From assembly GCA_963573385.1 (NCBI GenBank), contig CAUYLG010039287.1:51621-115620 (forward strand): DNA of 64,000 bases. The letters run 5' to 3'. Position numbers and translations under genes: made by a program. Position 1 is the stretch's first letter. Each line of letters opens with the position of its first letter. This DNA is from Cacajao melanocephalus (Eukaryota; Chordata; Mammalia; Primates; Pitheciidae). A model generated the notes under the pieces. That model worked only from the letters and a program-made list of their open reading frames with translations. It ran no database searches and was not told the origin of the DNA. Below are positions 14,215-26,271 of the stretch, piece by piece.

Positions 14215-16205
14215 GGAGGCTGACCTTTTTTTCCAAGATAGCTGACTAGAACCATTTCCAGCACACCTCATCCACTTAGAAAAACCAAATGGTATGCAGA
14301 CAATCACACTTTGAATACATTATCCAGGAAGGAACACAGGGTTCAACAGAAAAAGTGAAAGGAAACCAAAATCTAGGAATGAGAAGGAAAGCAGACAGAC
14401 TGTGTGGTCAGGACAGTCTGGGAACTGGCAATGAATCCCTAACACAAGAGAGAGTATCTTTCTCCAGTCCACTTCCCCACTGGGGAAGCATACAATCCAG
14501 GCTACAGGAGACTATCCTGACCCACCCAAATCCTGAATCTGATTTAGGGGGCATCCAGGAGACTGTGAGAAGGAACTGCTCTGGGGAGGCAACATGCCCT
14601 GGGTCCCACACCCTTCTTGAGAACTAAGTAGTCACAGTAAGATGCCATTCTTGATCCTAGCTCTTAGCAAACTATGGGTGGTCCTGGGAATCTGCAGTAC
14701 CAGTCTTGGCCATTGGGGAAGATCAGGCTGCATCTTGTGGATCAGGGGCTTGAGCAGGGATGGGGATCCCACAACCAAAACTGAGAAGCAGACATGGCAT
14801 ACATGGGCTCCAGCTTCTGGTATTGGAACCAGGCTCCCCATGCTCCAATCTTGAGCAGGATGAGTTACTGAAGAGGCTTGGTCTTGAGCTGGGTGCTGGC
14901 TTCAATGGCTCATGGCTGAATTATGGGCTGGGTGCAAACTGCCATAACAGAACAGCTGGGATGGAGGAGGGACGGTAGTGGTCTCATCCTCCCTGACACC
15001 CATGGCAGGATCTCAGCACAGCAGCAGTCACCTCTCACCCAAGCATTTCATCAGAGGCCTGAGGACTATACTGCCCACCCCACACCCACATCATGGCTGG
15101 TGCATGCACTTGCCATTGGTAGGTGCTGAGTACAAGCTTGCCCGATCTGGATCCACCCAGCTTCATCCCTCTAACCCTATGCCAAACACTGTTGGGGGCC
15201 AGGTTCTGGGGTGTTCCACAACCCAATCAACCACCTGGGACACATGAGCACTTCTAGGGGATAGAGACTGGGCATAAACACCCTACTTCTACAGTCTCAG
15301 CTGGCTCTCAGCTGCAAGCACCACCTTCTGGCCTAGAAGCCAGTTTGCACAGCCTGTTGCAACCACTTCCAGCACAAGAGCACAGTGCACGGGAACTAGG
15401 AGAGCACCTCACCACCACCTCTACCTCTATCACCCACACTACCCCAGCTGCTCAGGAGCTCAAGAGCCTGCTTATCTGCCTGGTATACTGCTACTAAAAC
15501 TAGCATCTGAGAAAGCCACCCAGATGCCCAAATTATTAGCCTCCCTGGAAACTGCCAACACAGGAGCCAGCATATGCTGTCCCAGGTCACAAGGACAGAC
15601 ATAAACCTGGCTGGGCACGGTGACTCACGCCTGTAATCCCAGCACTTTGGGAGGCCAAGGCAGGTAGATCACAAGGTCAGGAGTTTGAGACCATCCTGGC
15701 TAACACGGTGAAACCCCACCTCTACTAAAAACACAAAAATACTAGCTGGGCATGGTGGCATGTGCCTATAATCCTCCCAGCTACTTGGGAGGCTGAGGCA
15801 GGAGAATTGCTTGAACCCAGAGGCGGAGGTTGCAGTGAGTGAGCAGAGATCGCACCACTGCATCCCAGACTGGGCGACAGAGCGAGACTTCACCTCAAAA
15901 AAAAAAAAAAAAAAACCTGATGATAGGCCCATCAGGCATTCCAGTCACAAGCACAACTTCACCACAGGCCCCACCAAGAACCTCATATTAACACAATCAG
16001 GATAGCCATACACAGTCTTCACCACTGCATGCACCTGGAAGCAAAGCCAGAAGGCCCTACCCAACCAACATCGTTGTTACATCTTCAAGAAAAAAGTCCC
16101 CCATCCACATGAAAGTAATTTTTTTTAAAAAAGAAGATATAGCTATGAAGCCAGATGAGCAGAAACCAACATAAAAATATAGAAAGCATGAAAAAGCTAG
16201 GCAAT
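14215..16205 (+). mobile_element. L1 5' UTR-like fragment, interrupted by an Alu
   Basis: Starts with the L1 promoter-type text ccaagatagctgactagaac and continues through GC-richer 5' UTR sequence to gaaaaaagtcccccatccac and aagaagatatagctatgaag. There is no ORF1. The 15609-15916 Alu splits it. The many 60-130-codon frames here are not conserved proteins. It abuts a truncated MaLR internal region at about 16210. Confidence 0.65.
15609..15916 (+). repeat. Alu inside the L1 fragment
   Basis: Full dimer, ggctgggcacggtgactcac to a poly(A) of about 19 bases. A short aaacctg duplication flanks it. Confidence 0.93.
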
Positions 16206-16209
16206 ATGA

Positions 16210-17766
16210 TGGCCTCAATTATTCCATCTCTACGGTTCCCCAATGTCTTAACTAATTCCAGCATTAAGTCAAAAGTCCAACACTAAAGTCTCATCTGAGA
16301 CAAGGCAAGTCCCTTCCACCTATGAGACTGTAAGATCAAAATCAAGTTAGTTACTTCCTAGATATAATGGAGGTACAGGCATTGTGTAATACACTCATTC
16401 CAAATGAGAGAAATTGGCCAAAATGAAAGGGCCTCAGGCCCCATGCAAGTCCGAAATCCAATGGGGAAGTCATTTAAAAAGTTCCAAAATAATCTCCTTT
16501 GACTCCATGTCTCACATCCAGGGCACACTAATGGACGGGGCAGGTTCCCATGGCCCTGGGCAGCTCTGCCCTTGTGGCTCTTCAGGGTATAGCCCCCATG
16601 GCTGGTTTCAGGGGCTGGTACTGAGTACCTGCAGCTTTTCCAGGTGCTTGGTACAAGTTGTCAGTCTGGAGGTCTGGAGGATGGTGGCCATCTTCTCACA
16701 GCTTCATTAGGCAGTGCCCCAATGGGGACTCTGTGTGGGTCCCCAACCCCATATTTCTCCTCTACACTGCCCTAGTAGAGGTTACCCATGAGGGTTCCGG
16801 CCCTGCAGCAGACTTCTCCCTGTACATTCAGGCATTACCATACAGCCTCTGAAATCTAGGCAGAGGTTCTCAAACCTCAACCCTTGTCTTCTAAGCACCC
16901 ACAGGCCCAACACCATGTGGAGGCCAGCAAGACTTGGGGCTTGCACCCTCTGAAGGAACATTATGGGCTGTATTTTGGCCCCTTTTTGCCGCAGCTGAAG
17001 CTGGAGTGGCTGGGACACAGGGCGCCATATTCTGAGGCCACACAGAGCAGTGGAACTCTGGGCCCAGAAAATGAAACCATTTTTCCCTAGTAAGCCTCCA
17101 GGTCTGTGACAGGAGGGGCTGTCGTGAAGATCTCTGAAATGCCCTGGAGACATTTTCCCCATTGTTTTGGCAAATAACATTCGGGCTCCTTTTTAACTTA
17201 TGCAAATTTCTACAGCAGGCTTCAATTTCTTCCCAGTAAATGGTTTTTTTTTTTTCTATCATATAGGCTACAAATTTTCCAAACTTTTATGCTCTTCTCT
17301 TTTAAACATAAGTTCCGATGTCAGACCATCTCTTTGTGAATGCATATGACTGAACACTTTCAGAAACAGCCGGGTCACATCTTGAATGCTTTGCTACTTA
17401 GAAATTTTCTCTGCCAGATACCCTAAATCATCTCTTTTAAGTCCTAAGTTCCACAGATCTCTAGGGCAGGGGCAAAATGCCACCAGTCTTCTTGCTAAAG
17501 CACAGCAGGAGTGACCTTTGCTTCAGTTCCCAATAAGTTCCTCATGTCCATCTAAGACTACCTCAGCCTGGATTTTGTTGTAAATATCACTATTGCATCA
17601 CAACCATTCAAGTCTCTAGGGAGTTCCAAACTTTCCCATATATTCCTGTCTTCTTCTGAGCCCTCCAAAACATTCCAACCTCTGTCCACTACCCAGTTCC
17701 AAAGTTGCTTCCATATTTTCAGTAATCTTTATAGCAATGCCCCACTACTTTGGTAACAAATTTCTG
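16210..17766 (-). mobile_element. MaLR (MST/THE1-type) internal region, antisense, 3' end missing
   Basis: ERVL-MaLR elements are old non-autonomous LTR retrotransposons. This antisense internal sequence is collinear with the reverse complement of 21561-23126 (shared blocks such as ctttgactccatgtctcaca and agtggggactctgtg-type text). It stops about 50 bp before where its 3' LTR should begin and abuts the L1 fragment, so that LTR was lost. No intact gag-like frame remains. Confidence 0.75.
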
Positions 17767-18107
17767 TATTAGCCCATTCTCACACTGGTATATAAAACTA
17801 CTTGAGACTCAGTAATTTATAAAGAAAACAGGTTTAATTGACACACAGTTCTGCATCACTGGGGAGGCTTTAGGAAACACAATCATGGTGGAACATGAAG
17901 AACAAGCACCTTCTTCACAAGGCAGAGGGTGGGAGGGGAAAGCTACACACTTAAAAACCATCATATCTCATAAGAACTCACACTCACGAAAACAGCATGG
18001 GGGAAACCACCCCCGTGATCCAATCACCTCCTACCAGGTCCCTCCCTGACACAGGGTGGTTACAATTCAATATGAGATTTGGGTGGGGATACAGAGCCAA
18101 ACCATAT
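17767..18107 (-). mobile_element. MaLR 5' LTR, antisense
   Basis: Runs from tgtattagcccattctcaca to gagccaaaccatatca, the reverse-oriented form of the TGATATGGTTTG...TAATACA LTR seen at 21217 and 23127. Confidence 0.85.
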
Positions 18108-19221
18108 CAAAGAGTGATTAATACACGGAACATAGAGAATTTACAGGGCAGTTAAGCTCTTCTATGTGATACTGTGATGATGCATACATGACAAATACAT
18201 TTGTCAAAACACATACAACGATACAACACAAAGACTGAACCCTAATGTATAGATTTTAATAATGAAGTATTGCTTCAACAATTTTCATCATTATCAAGGG
18301 TACCATATATTGGTTCATTAATTGTAAAAAATCATTACAAAAATGTAAGATGCTAAAAATAGGAAAACTATGAGCTGGAGAAAAGAAATATGGAGTAACT
18401 GTACAATCTGCTCAATTTTTTTGTATACCCAAAACTTCTGAAAAATAAAGTCTATGAAATAAAAAAGCAAATAAACTACCAAAAAGGGACACAAAAAAAT
18501 ACTAAAACATCAATTAAAACATTAATAACAAGAATAATTTAATGATTTAAATAATATCAAGACATTAATAATCTACACATTTTTCATGATGCTTTATGTT
18601 CTTTCCCCTCCAAATAGAAGATTATTTAGTTAAATTACAAAGTAATACTATAAGTTCCCTTAGGGGAATTTAATTAAATGTGCATTCATAAACTATTTCC
18701 TGGACAAGTTCATGTATTTATTTAGTAAATACCACTTAAAATTATGATTATTATTCTAATTTAATGGAGTTGAATCAAATGAAGAATAATAAATCTAATT
18801 CTTGGGTGTTTCAGATTTTAAATTAGTGTAAACATCCTTTCTAAAGCATTGGGTAAACAGAATAATAGTGCCAAAAATAATACAACCACGGAAAGAAAAA
18901 TGGGAAATAACACAAAACTATTTGTACCTTAATTTCTTGAACTATCTCACACTAATAACATATTTTCCATCAAAAAAGTGAAGATTAACTTTTGTATAGC
19001 TATATGAATAAAATTTAAACTGATTTAAAATGTTTATCTTGTGATATACAATTAATAAAGGAGCTTTTTAAACATTAAAAAACACTTAATTCACATGTAC
19101 ACTAGGGCAGCTAGAAAAATATGACTAATAATGAACAAATAATTGAGAAATACAAGCAAAACTGGTATTTTAATTGAGTTCCAGTAAAAAAAAAAAATTC
19201 CACCTAAAACTCAGGAAAAAA
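18108..19221. other. LRCH2 intron 1, AT-rich, no gene seen
   Basis: Nothing recognisable beyond possible old L1 3' text near 18390-18470 (aacttctgaaaaataaagtc). No long frames on either strand. Confidence 0.4.
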
Positions 19222-19520
19222 CAGCTGGGTGCAGTGAGTAGCTCACGCCTGTAATCCCAACACTTTGGGAGGCCCAGGTGGGAGGATCATTTGAGTGCAG
19301 GTGTTCCAGCCAGCCTGAGCAGCATGGCAAAATCCTATCTCTACAAAAAAAATATAAAAAGTAGCCAGGCGTAGTGCATGATGTAGTTCCAGCTACTCTG
19401 GAGGCTAAGAGGTGGGAGCATGGTTTGAGCCCAGGAGGATGAGGCTGCAGTGAGCCATGATTGTGACACTACACTCATGCCTGAGTAACAGAGTGAGATC
19501 CTGTCCTTTTCAAAAACATA
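19222..19520 (+). repeat. Alu (old, AluJ-like)
   Basis: Diverged dimer with a gcagtgagtagctcacgcct start and several indels. It ends in a degenerate A-rich tail. Confidence 0.85.
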
Positions 19521-19689
19521 AATAAAAATCGGAAAACTGCTCATTTATTCCTCCTTGGGAGATTTGCTTCACAACAATTTCAAAGCCTTAGGCAACAAAC
19601 AGCACTTGGGAAACAACAATTATAAAAATGGTTCACCTTTCCCACATAAAAAGGACATTAAAACTTGCTATTTATCTTCCTGTAGCACG

Positions 19690-20148
19690 CTGAACTGTGG
19701 CCTTCAAAGATATCAGATCCTAATTCTGGAACCTGTGAGTGTTATCTTATATGCTAAAGTTTTTACAGTTGTAATTAAGGATCTTGTGATGAAATTAGCC
19801 TGAATCATCAATGTGGACCATAAATGCCATCACATGTATCCTTATAAGAGAAAGGCAGAGGTTAAATTAGACAGACTGAAGAGGAAACCATGGAGAGAAG
19901 GAGGCAGCTACTGGAATAATTCTGCCACACAATGCTAGTAGCCATAAGAAGTTGGAAGAGACAAGGAATGGATTCTCCCCTAGAGCCTACCCATAGGGAG
20001 TGTGGCCCTGCCAAAACCTTGATTTTAGCTCAATTAAATTCATTTCTAACTTCTGGTCTCCAAACCTGTGAGAAACTAAATTTCTGTTTTTTAAACTATT
20101 AAGTTTGTGATAATTTGTTATGGCAGGCACAAGAAACTAATATACACT
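19690..20148 (+). mobile_element. MLT1-like MaLR LTR
   Basis: Collinear with the old MaLR LTR text: ccttcaaagatatcagatcc, gccatcacatgtatccttat, gattctcccctagagcctac and a terminal agaaactaatatac. No internal sequence is attached. Confidence 0.6.
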
Positions 20149-20844
20149 ATAATGATAGTTTATTGGAATTAATAAGAGAATGATTGTAAATATTTTTAAA
20201 TTACATAGCTGTGTATTTTTTTTCTTGTCCAGTATTGATACCTCAGTTAATTAGTATCCTTAGGGATAAGCATCTTTAAAACTACTGAGCTGTTTTTCTT
20301 GTCTTATTTTTATTCATAAATCATATCAAGCAGTATTGGCAGTAAATCAACAGTAGACAGATTGCTGTGTACTGTTTCCTGCCTTCCTTCAAGATATTCC
20401 TTGTAAAACTGCTGGGAGTCTGTTAGAGACCTTGGTCAATAATCTTAAGTAACCCAATCTAAATTATATTCTGTAACACTCTTAAGCTTCAGAAGTCAAG
20501 GAAGCTAGAGAAGAAGAAGAGGAGTCAGATAGAATGGAAATCTGTTTGCTGTCTCCCAAGCTACAGCCACAGAGATACAGATTTGTCTACCTGCTGCCCA
20601 GTGAAATTCTTGGACCACTGGCTACCATTTCTGCCAAATATATAAAATGACTTTCAGAAATTATACTCTTATACTATACTAATTATAGTCTCATATTATT
20701 CAGTGTACAAATGGGTAGAAATAGTTTTTTGTACAAATTGTTAAACTTAAGTGCTGTTTAATAATACAGATTATCATAGTCTCTTCTTTAAAAATAAAAA
20801 TCCTAGGTAACATTTGAAAGCCTGACACATATTTACCTCTGGTC

Positions 20845-20912
20845 CTAAAAATGCCATCACATGTATCCTTAGAGGAAAGCAGAGGGAAATTAAACAAACA
20901 CATTAAGAAGAG
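20845..20912 (+). repeat. short MLT1-like fragment repeating part of 19825-19876
   Basis: Shares the block atgccatcacatgtatcctt and following aggaaagcagagg-type text with the LTR 1 kb upstream, in the same orientation. Confidence 0.45.
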
Positions 20913-21216
20913 GGCTATGTGATTTTTACCTCTGATAAAATTTCTAATAATGAAGTATGTTATTTGAACACATCTTCATCATTATAATAGAGATGTCACC
21001 ATAGAATTTTCTTCTTAAAGGAACATGGGAGTTAATGGATAAATAACTTGAAATCAGAACTCTAAATTCACATCAAGAATAACCTAAGTGGAATTGAAGC
21101 AACTATTATACACACACACCCTATATGCTAGATCACAATACCATGCACTTTGCACAGATTATTTCTAATCCTTTTAACAACTTTGTAAGGTAGTTACTGT
21201 TTCTCATTTTAGATAC

Positions 21217-21560
21217 TGATATGGTTTGTCTGTGTCCCCACCCAAATTCCATCTTGAATTCCCATGTGTTGTGGGAGGGACGTGGTAGGAGGTAATTGAA
21301 TCAAAGGGACAGGTCTTTCCCATGCTGTTCTCATGATAGTGAATAAGTCTTAGGAGATCTGATGGTTTTTAAAAAGGGAAGGTTCCCTGCACAAGTTCTC
21401 TTCTCTTGTCTGCCACCATGTGAGATGTGCTTTTTACCTTCTACCATGATTGTGAGGTCTCCCCAGCCATATGGAACTATAAGTCCAATAAACCTTTTCT
21501 TTTGTAAATCGTACAGTCTCTCATATGTCTTTATCTGCAGCATGAAAATGGACTAATACA
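21217..21560 (+). mobile_element. MaLR (MST/THE1-type) 5' LTR
   Basis: 344 bp, TGATATGGTTTG start and GACTAATACA end. Contains aataaac polyadenylation-type text near 21487. Paired with the LTR at 23127-23470. Confidence 0.88.
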
Positions 21561-23126
21561 GTAAATTAGTACCAGTAGAGTGGGGCACTACTGAAAAGAT
21601 ACCCAAAAATGTGGAGGTGACTTTGGAACTGGGTAACAGGCAGAAGTTAGAACAGTTTGGATGGCTCAGAAAAAGACAGTTTGGGAAAGTGGGAAAGTTT
21701 GGAACTCCCTAGAAACTTGTTGAATGGCTTTGAACAAAATGCTAATAATGGTATGGACAATGAAATCCAAGCTGTGGTGATCTCAGATGGAGATAAGCAA
21801 CTTGTTGGGCACTGGAGCAAAAATTACACTCTCGTTATGTTTTAGCAAACAGACTAGCGGCATTTGCCCCTGCCCTAGAGATTTGTGGAACTTTGAACTT
21901 GAAAGAGATGATTTAGGGTATCTGGTGGAAGAAATTTCTAGGCAGCAAAGCATTCAAGAGGTGACTTGGGTGCTGTTAAAAGCACTCAGTTTTAAAAGGG
22001 AAACAGAACATAAAAGTTTGGAAAATTTGCAGCCTGACAGTGCGATAGAAAAGAAAATCCCATTTTTGGAGGAGAAATTTCAAGCTGGCTGCAGAAATTT
22101 GCATAAGTAACCAGAAAATGAATGCTAATTCCCAAGACAATGGGGAAAATGTCTCCAGAGCATGTCAGAGGTCTTCACGGCAGGCCCTCCCATCACAGGC
22201 CAGGAGGCCTAGGATGAAAAAATGGTTTTGTGGGCCAGGCCCAGAGACCCTGTGCTGTGTGCAGGGTAGGGACTTAGTGCTCTGTGTCCCAGCCACTCCA
22301 GACATGACTATAGGGGGCCAAGGTACAGCTTAGGGCATGGCTTCAGAAGGTGTAAACCCAAGCCTTGTCAGCTTCCATGTGGTGTTTGGCCTGTGATGCA
22401 CAAAAGTCAAGAATTGAGGTTTGGGAACCTCTGCCTTGATTTCACAGGTTGTATGGAAATGCCTGTATGTCCAGGCATAAGTTTGCTGCAGTGGGATAAC
22501 CTCTGCTAGGGCAGTGCAGAAAGGAAATGTGCGGTAGGCGTCCCCACACAAAGTCCCCACTGGGGAACCACCTAGTGGAGCTGTCAGAAGAGGGCCACCA
22601 TCTTCCAGACCCCACAATGGTAGATCCACCAACAGATTGCACTGTGCACCTGGAAAAGCCACACTCAATGCCAGCTTATGAAAGCAGCCAGGAGGAAGGC
22701 TGTACCCTGCTAAGCCACAGGGGCAGAGCTGCCCAAGACCATAGGGACCCACTTCTTGCATCGGTGTGACCTGGATGTGAGATATGGAGTCAAGGGAGAC
22801 CATTTTGGAACTTTAAGATTTGACTGCCTTGCTGGATTTCAAAGTTGCACGGGGCCTGTGGCCTCTTTGTTTTGGCCAAATTCTCCCATTTGGAATGGCT
22901 GTATTTACCAAATGCCTGTACCCCCATTGTATCTAGGAAGTAACTAACTTGCTTTTAATTTTACAGGCTCATAGCCAGAAGGATCTTGCCTTGTCTCAGA
23001 TGAGACTTTGGACTATGGACTTTTGAGTTAGTGCTGAAATGAGTTAATACTTTGGAAGACTGTTGGGAAGGTATAATTGGTTTTGAAATGTGAGGACATG
23101 AGATTTGAGAGGGGCCAAAGGCAGAA
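21561..23126 (+). mobile_element. MaLR internal region
   Basis: Begins with the typical ttagtaccagtagagtgggg post-LTR text and ends just before the 3' LTR at gaggggccaaaggcagaa. Frames such as 21787-22110 are fragments of a degenerate gag-like region. No protease, polymerase or envelope coding capacity is present. This copy is old and inactive. Confidence 0.82.
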
Positions 23127-23470
23127 TGATATGGTTTGGCTGTGTCCTCACCCAAATCTCATCTTGAATTCCCATGTGTTGTAGGAGGAACCCACTGGGA
23201 GGTAATTGAATCATAGGGCCAGGTCTTTCCCGTGCTGTTCTCATGATAGTGAATAAGTCTTATGAGATTTGATTGTTTTAAAAAGGGACGGTTCCCTGTA
23301 CAAACTCTCTTCTCTTTTTTGCCACCATGTGGGAAGTGCCTTTCACCTTCCACCATGATTGTGAAGCCTCCCCAGCCACATGGAACTGTAAGTTCAATAC
23401 ATTTCTTTCTTTTGTAAATTGCCCAGTCTCAGGTATGTCTTTATCAGCAGTGTGAAAACAGACTAAATCA
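23127..23470 (+). mobile_element. MaLR 3' LTR
   Basis: 344 bp, same ends as the 5' LTR (TGATATGGTTTGGC start, GACTAAATCA end) with scattered substitutions. Possible 5-bp flanks gatac / catat agree at only three of five positions. Confidence 0.85.
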
Positions 23471-23889
23471 CATATGAAGTGAAGACAGACTGAGTGATAT
23501 GCTTTCCCAATGTTAAAAAAAAATCAAAAACTAGTAATAACTGACAGCACTGGAGTTCCAAACTCATGTGTCTTCAAAGCCTATGTTCTATCTGTGATTT
23601 TCCACTCCTCCAACACACTACTGTGACCTTCTGTCCCACATATCAAATATTCTGTCTCACTGCAACCATAAACCAGGGTTAGAGGAATTCTAAATCTCCT
23701 AACAACATCCACACACACACCCAAGACTGCTTCTTGCAATAGAAGGCAGAACATAAATCTTACTTCTAGGTTCAATTTTTGTTTCAGAGAATAATGAATA
23801 TCATTATAAAGCCTTCAGCTGTTCCTAATTTACCAATTCAAAATTGTTTCATCTGAGATGACACACAGCTTTCTTGACTCCTTAAAGAG

Positions 23890-24035
23890 ATGGGCCCTTA
23901 TTACTTTTTCAATATTTTTAACCAATTCAATAAACAAAGATTAAAGAAAATTAGTCAAACAAATGGGCGCTTATTACTTTTTCAATATTTTTAACCAATT
24001 CAATAAACAAGGATTAAACAAAATTAGTCAAACAA
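23890..24035 (+). repeat. 73-bp tandem duplication
   Basis: Two adjacent 73-bp units (23890-23962 and 23963-24035), each starting atgggc and ending gtcaaacaa, with about three substitutions between them. Confidence 0.92.
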
Positions 24036-24532
24036 ATTTTGTCTAAAGGAGGATAACATCTTATAGGCAAAATCATTGTGCTGAGTAACTGTCAAGAACT
24101 GTGAAGGGTCAGATTTTACCCTACTTATAAGCCAGTATGGTAGCCTAACACTGTTGTATAGATGCTAGCAGAAGACGTGAGACTCCTGTGTGAGAGACAG
24201 AAGCCTTTATTGCTCACAGCACAGCAAGTGGCATGAGCAGCATATATGTGTCAGTTCCCCTTACTCCCCGAAATCCCACGGGAGCAATATTGATGGGCCC
24301 ATGTGGATGCATGCACATGCAACATTATCACATTATAGGAAAGGAACCTGAGCTGAGGGAACCCAAATCTTTTATCATAGTAAGCATGCCTGCTTTTTGT
24401 TCTAAGGGAGACATTATTTTATTGGACATTAAGCATGACTGTCTTTTGCTTTGGAGAGAAACACTATCTAATTCATCCAAGGATGCAAGCAAATCTGCCC
24501 TTTGCTTTGGTTTGCTTTTTGTTTTATTTGTT
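24036..24532. other. LRCH2 intron 1, no gene seen
   Basis: May contain an old LTR or L1 remnant (gcctttattgctcacagcac), but I cannot place it. Confidence 0.35.
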
Positions 24533-25148
24533 TGTTTTTAAAGACAGTATCTTGCTTTTTCATCCAGTCTGGAGTGCAGTGGTGCAATTACAGCTCACTG
24601 CAGCCCTGCCCTCCCAGGCTAAAGTAGTCCTATTGCCTCAGCCTCTAAGTAGCTGGGACTACAAGCATGAACCACCATGCTTGCCTTTTTTTTTTTTTTT
24701 AAGAGCCTGGGTCTTGGCCAGGAGCAGTGGCTCACACCTGTAATCCCAACACTTTGAGAGGCTGAGGAGGGTGGATTGCTTGGGTCTAAGAGTTCAAGAC
24801 CAGCCTGGGAAACATGGCAAAACCCCATTTCTACAAAAAATTCAAAAAATTATCCAGGTGTGGTGACATGGACCTAGAGTCCCAGTTACTTGGGAGCCTG
24901 AGGCAGGAGGATCACCTGAGCCTGGGGAGGCTGAGGCTGTGATGAGCTGAGTTGATTGTGCCACTGCTCTCCAGCCTGGGTGACAGAGTAAGACCTTGTC
25001 TCAAAGTAAAAAAAAAAAAAAAAAACCCAGGCAGGGCCTTACTATGTTGTTGCCCAGGCTGGTTTCAAACTCTTGGGCTCAAGTGATCCTCCTGCCCTGG
25101 CCTCCCGAACTGTTGGGATTACAGGTGTGAGCCACTGCATCCAGCCTG
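24533..25148 (-). repeat. Alu, antisense, split by another Alu
   Basis: Right-monomer text at 24533-24700 and left-monomer text at 25026-25148 belong to one old antisense Alu. The plus-strand Alu 24716-25025 was inserted into its middle A-rich linker. Confidence 0.85.
24716..25025 (+). repeat. Alu inserted into an older antisense Alu
   Basis: ggccaggagcagtggctcac to a 17-base poly(A), complete dimer. Its ends sit inside the linker of the host Alu, giving a head-to-head inverted pair. Confidence 0.9.
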
Positions 25149-25687
25149 TACTTTGTTTTGAAGGGAAACAGTATGTTTATCTTGCAAAGCTGGTCACTGT
25201 ACCAACATCCTTGAAAATACAGTTCAGAACACAGGGCAGTTAGTGCCTCACTTGTAAGACGTGCAGAAACATGAAGCCAGGGTGAATTGTCTTTGAATAG
25301 TAGCATTCTTTTTCCAGCAGGCATTAGAAGTTGCACCCTAATCACAGAAAACATACAAGGTAAAATATTTAAATATCTTAATATCAAATTATCTGTGGTT
25401 CTGCACTTCCAGAGTCTCTGATAGAGGCAAGCAAATTCTGAGCCTCATCTTCCAAGCCTCATTGTCCATATTTGCCAGGTAGCATCCTGACTTGACTCAT
25501 AGCCTTCATCATTCATTTGACAAAATTCCATTAAACATTAACTATAAATTGAGCACAAGATGTTAGGGTAGATCAAAAGCTCAACCAGACACCAATGCTA
25601 GGTAATATCAATTCTTATTCCACTCCAACACGAAGTAATACGTGCTTAGATAGTAACATTTTAGTGAAAAAATGCAAAAATAATCAC

Positions 25688-25798
25688 CTCCATTTAGTTC
25701 TACTAAAATTGTAGTTTCTATAATACGAAGGTCTTGTGGCCGGACCAATACAGCATCATCCTTGGGGTATATCTCAAAGTCCACAGAAGTCTTACTAA
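25688..25798 (-). other. candidate orphan coding exon B in LRCH2 intron 1
   Basis: 111 nt between a strong acceptor (CTCCTCCTCTTTTTTAG|TTAG) and a donor GGAG|GTGATT on the minus strand. One frame is fully open and protein-like: SKTSVDFEIYPKDDAVLVR, then a PQDLRIIETTILVELNG end. It enters and leaves in phase 1, which matches the phase-1 exit of the candidate exon at 26272-26491. I do not recognise the protein. It could also be chance, or an unannotated LRCH2 alternative exon, though LRCH2 exon 1 does not join it through exon A in the open frame. Confidence 0.3.
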
Positions 25799-26271
25799 CT
25801 AAAAAAGAGGAGGAGATGAGCACTAGACTGGATATGAACTTCATTTCTGAATCTACTGCTACCTACAAAATAGTGCCAAAATCACTTAATTCCTCACTAT
25901 TTCAGGGCTATCTATAATGACTAAGTATTCTGCAACAACCTAAAATCCCTAGAAGAAATAATCAATAGAAATGAAGGCAAAATTGTCCACATGTACAAAA
26001 TGATAGGTAATGTTCCTAAAGATAGAAAATAAAATGATGGAAATTAGACTATTATATTTATTTCTTGTAATATAAAATATATATACCAGAAATAGGTCTT
26101 CAAGAGAGTGCATAAAATGAACCAACTTAGATACTTATTTCCTAACATGAAAATGAAAAAATTAAGTTTTCTCTGCTCTTTGGTAACTATTAATATTATT
26201 ACTCAAATTTGAGCACAGTTACAGTATGTAAAATCTGATTAATATGTTCTCAAATATTAGCAATTCCTTAC

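Noticed and set aside
22330..22803. 157-codon minus-strand ORF, with a similar plus-strand frame near 16414-16710
   Set aside because: Antisense translation of the two MaLR internal regions; the similarity reflects shared repeat origin, not a gene family.
23581..23775. 64-codon minus-strand ORF with Cys-rich text
   Set aside because: No start context, no domain, and no phase link to the candidate exons at 25.7-26.5 kb.
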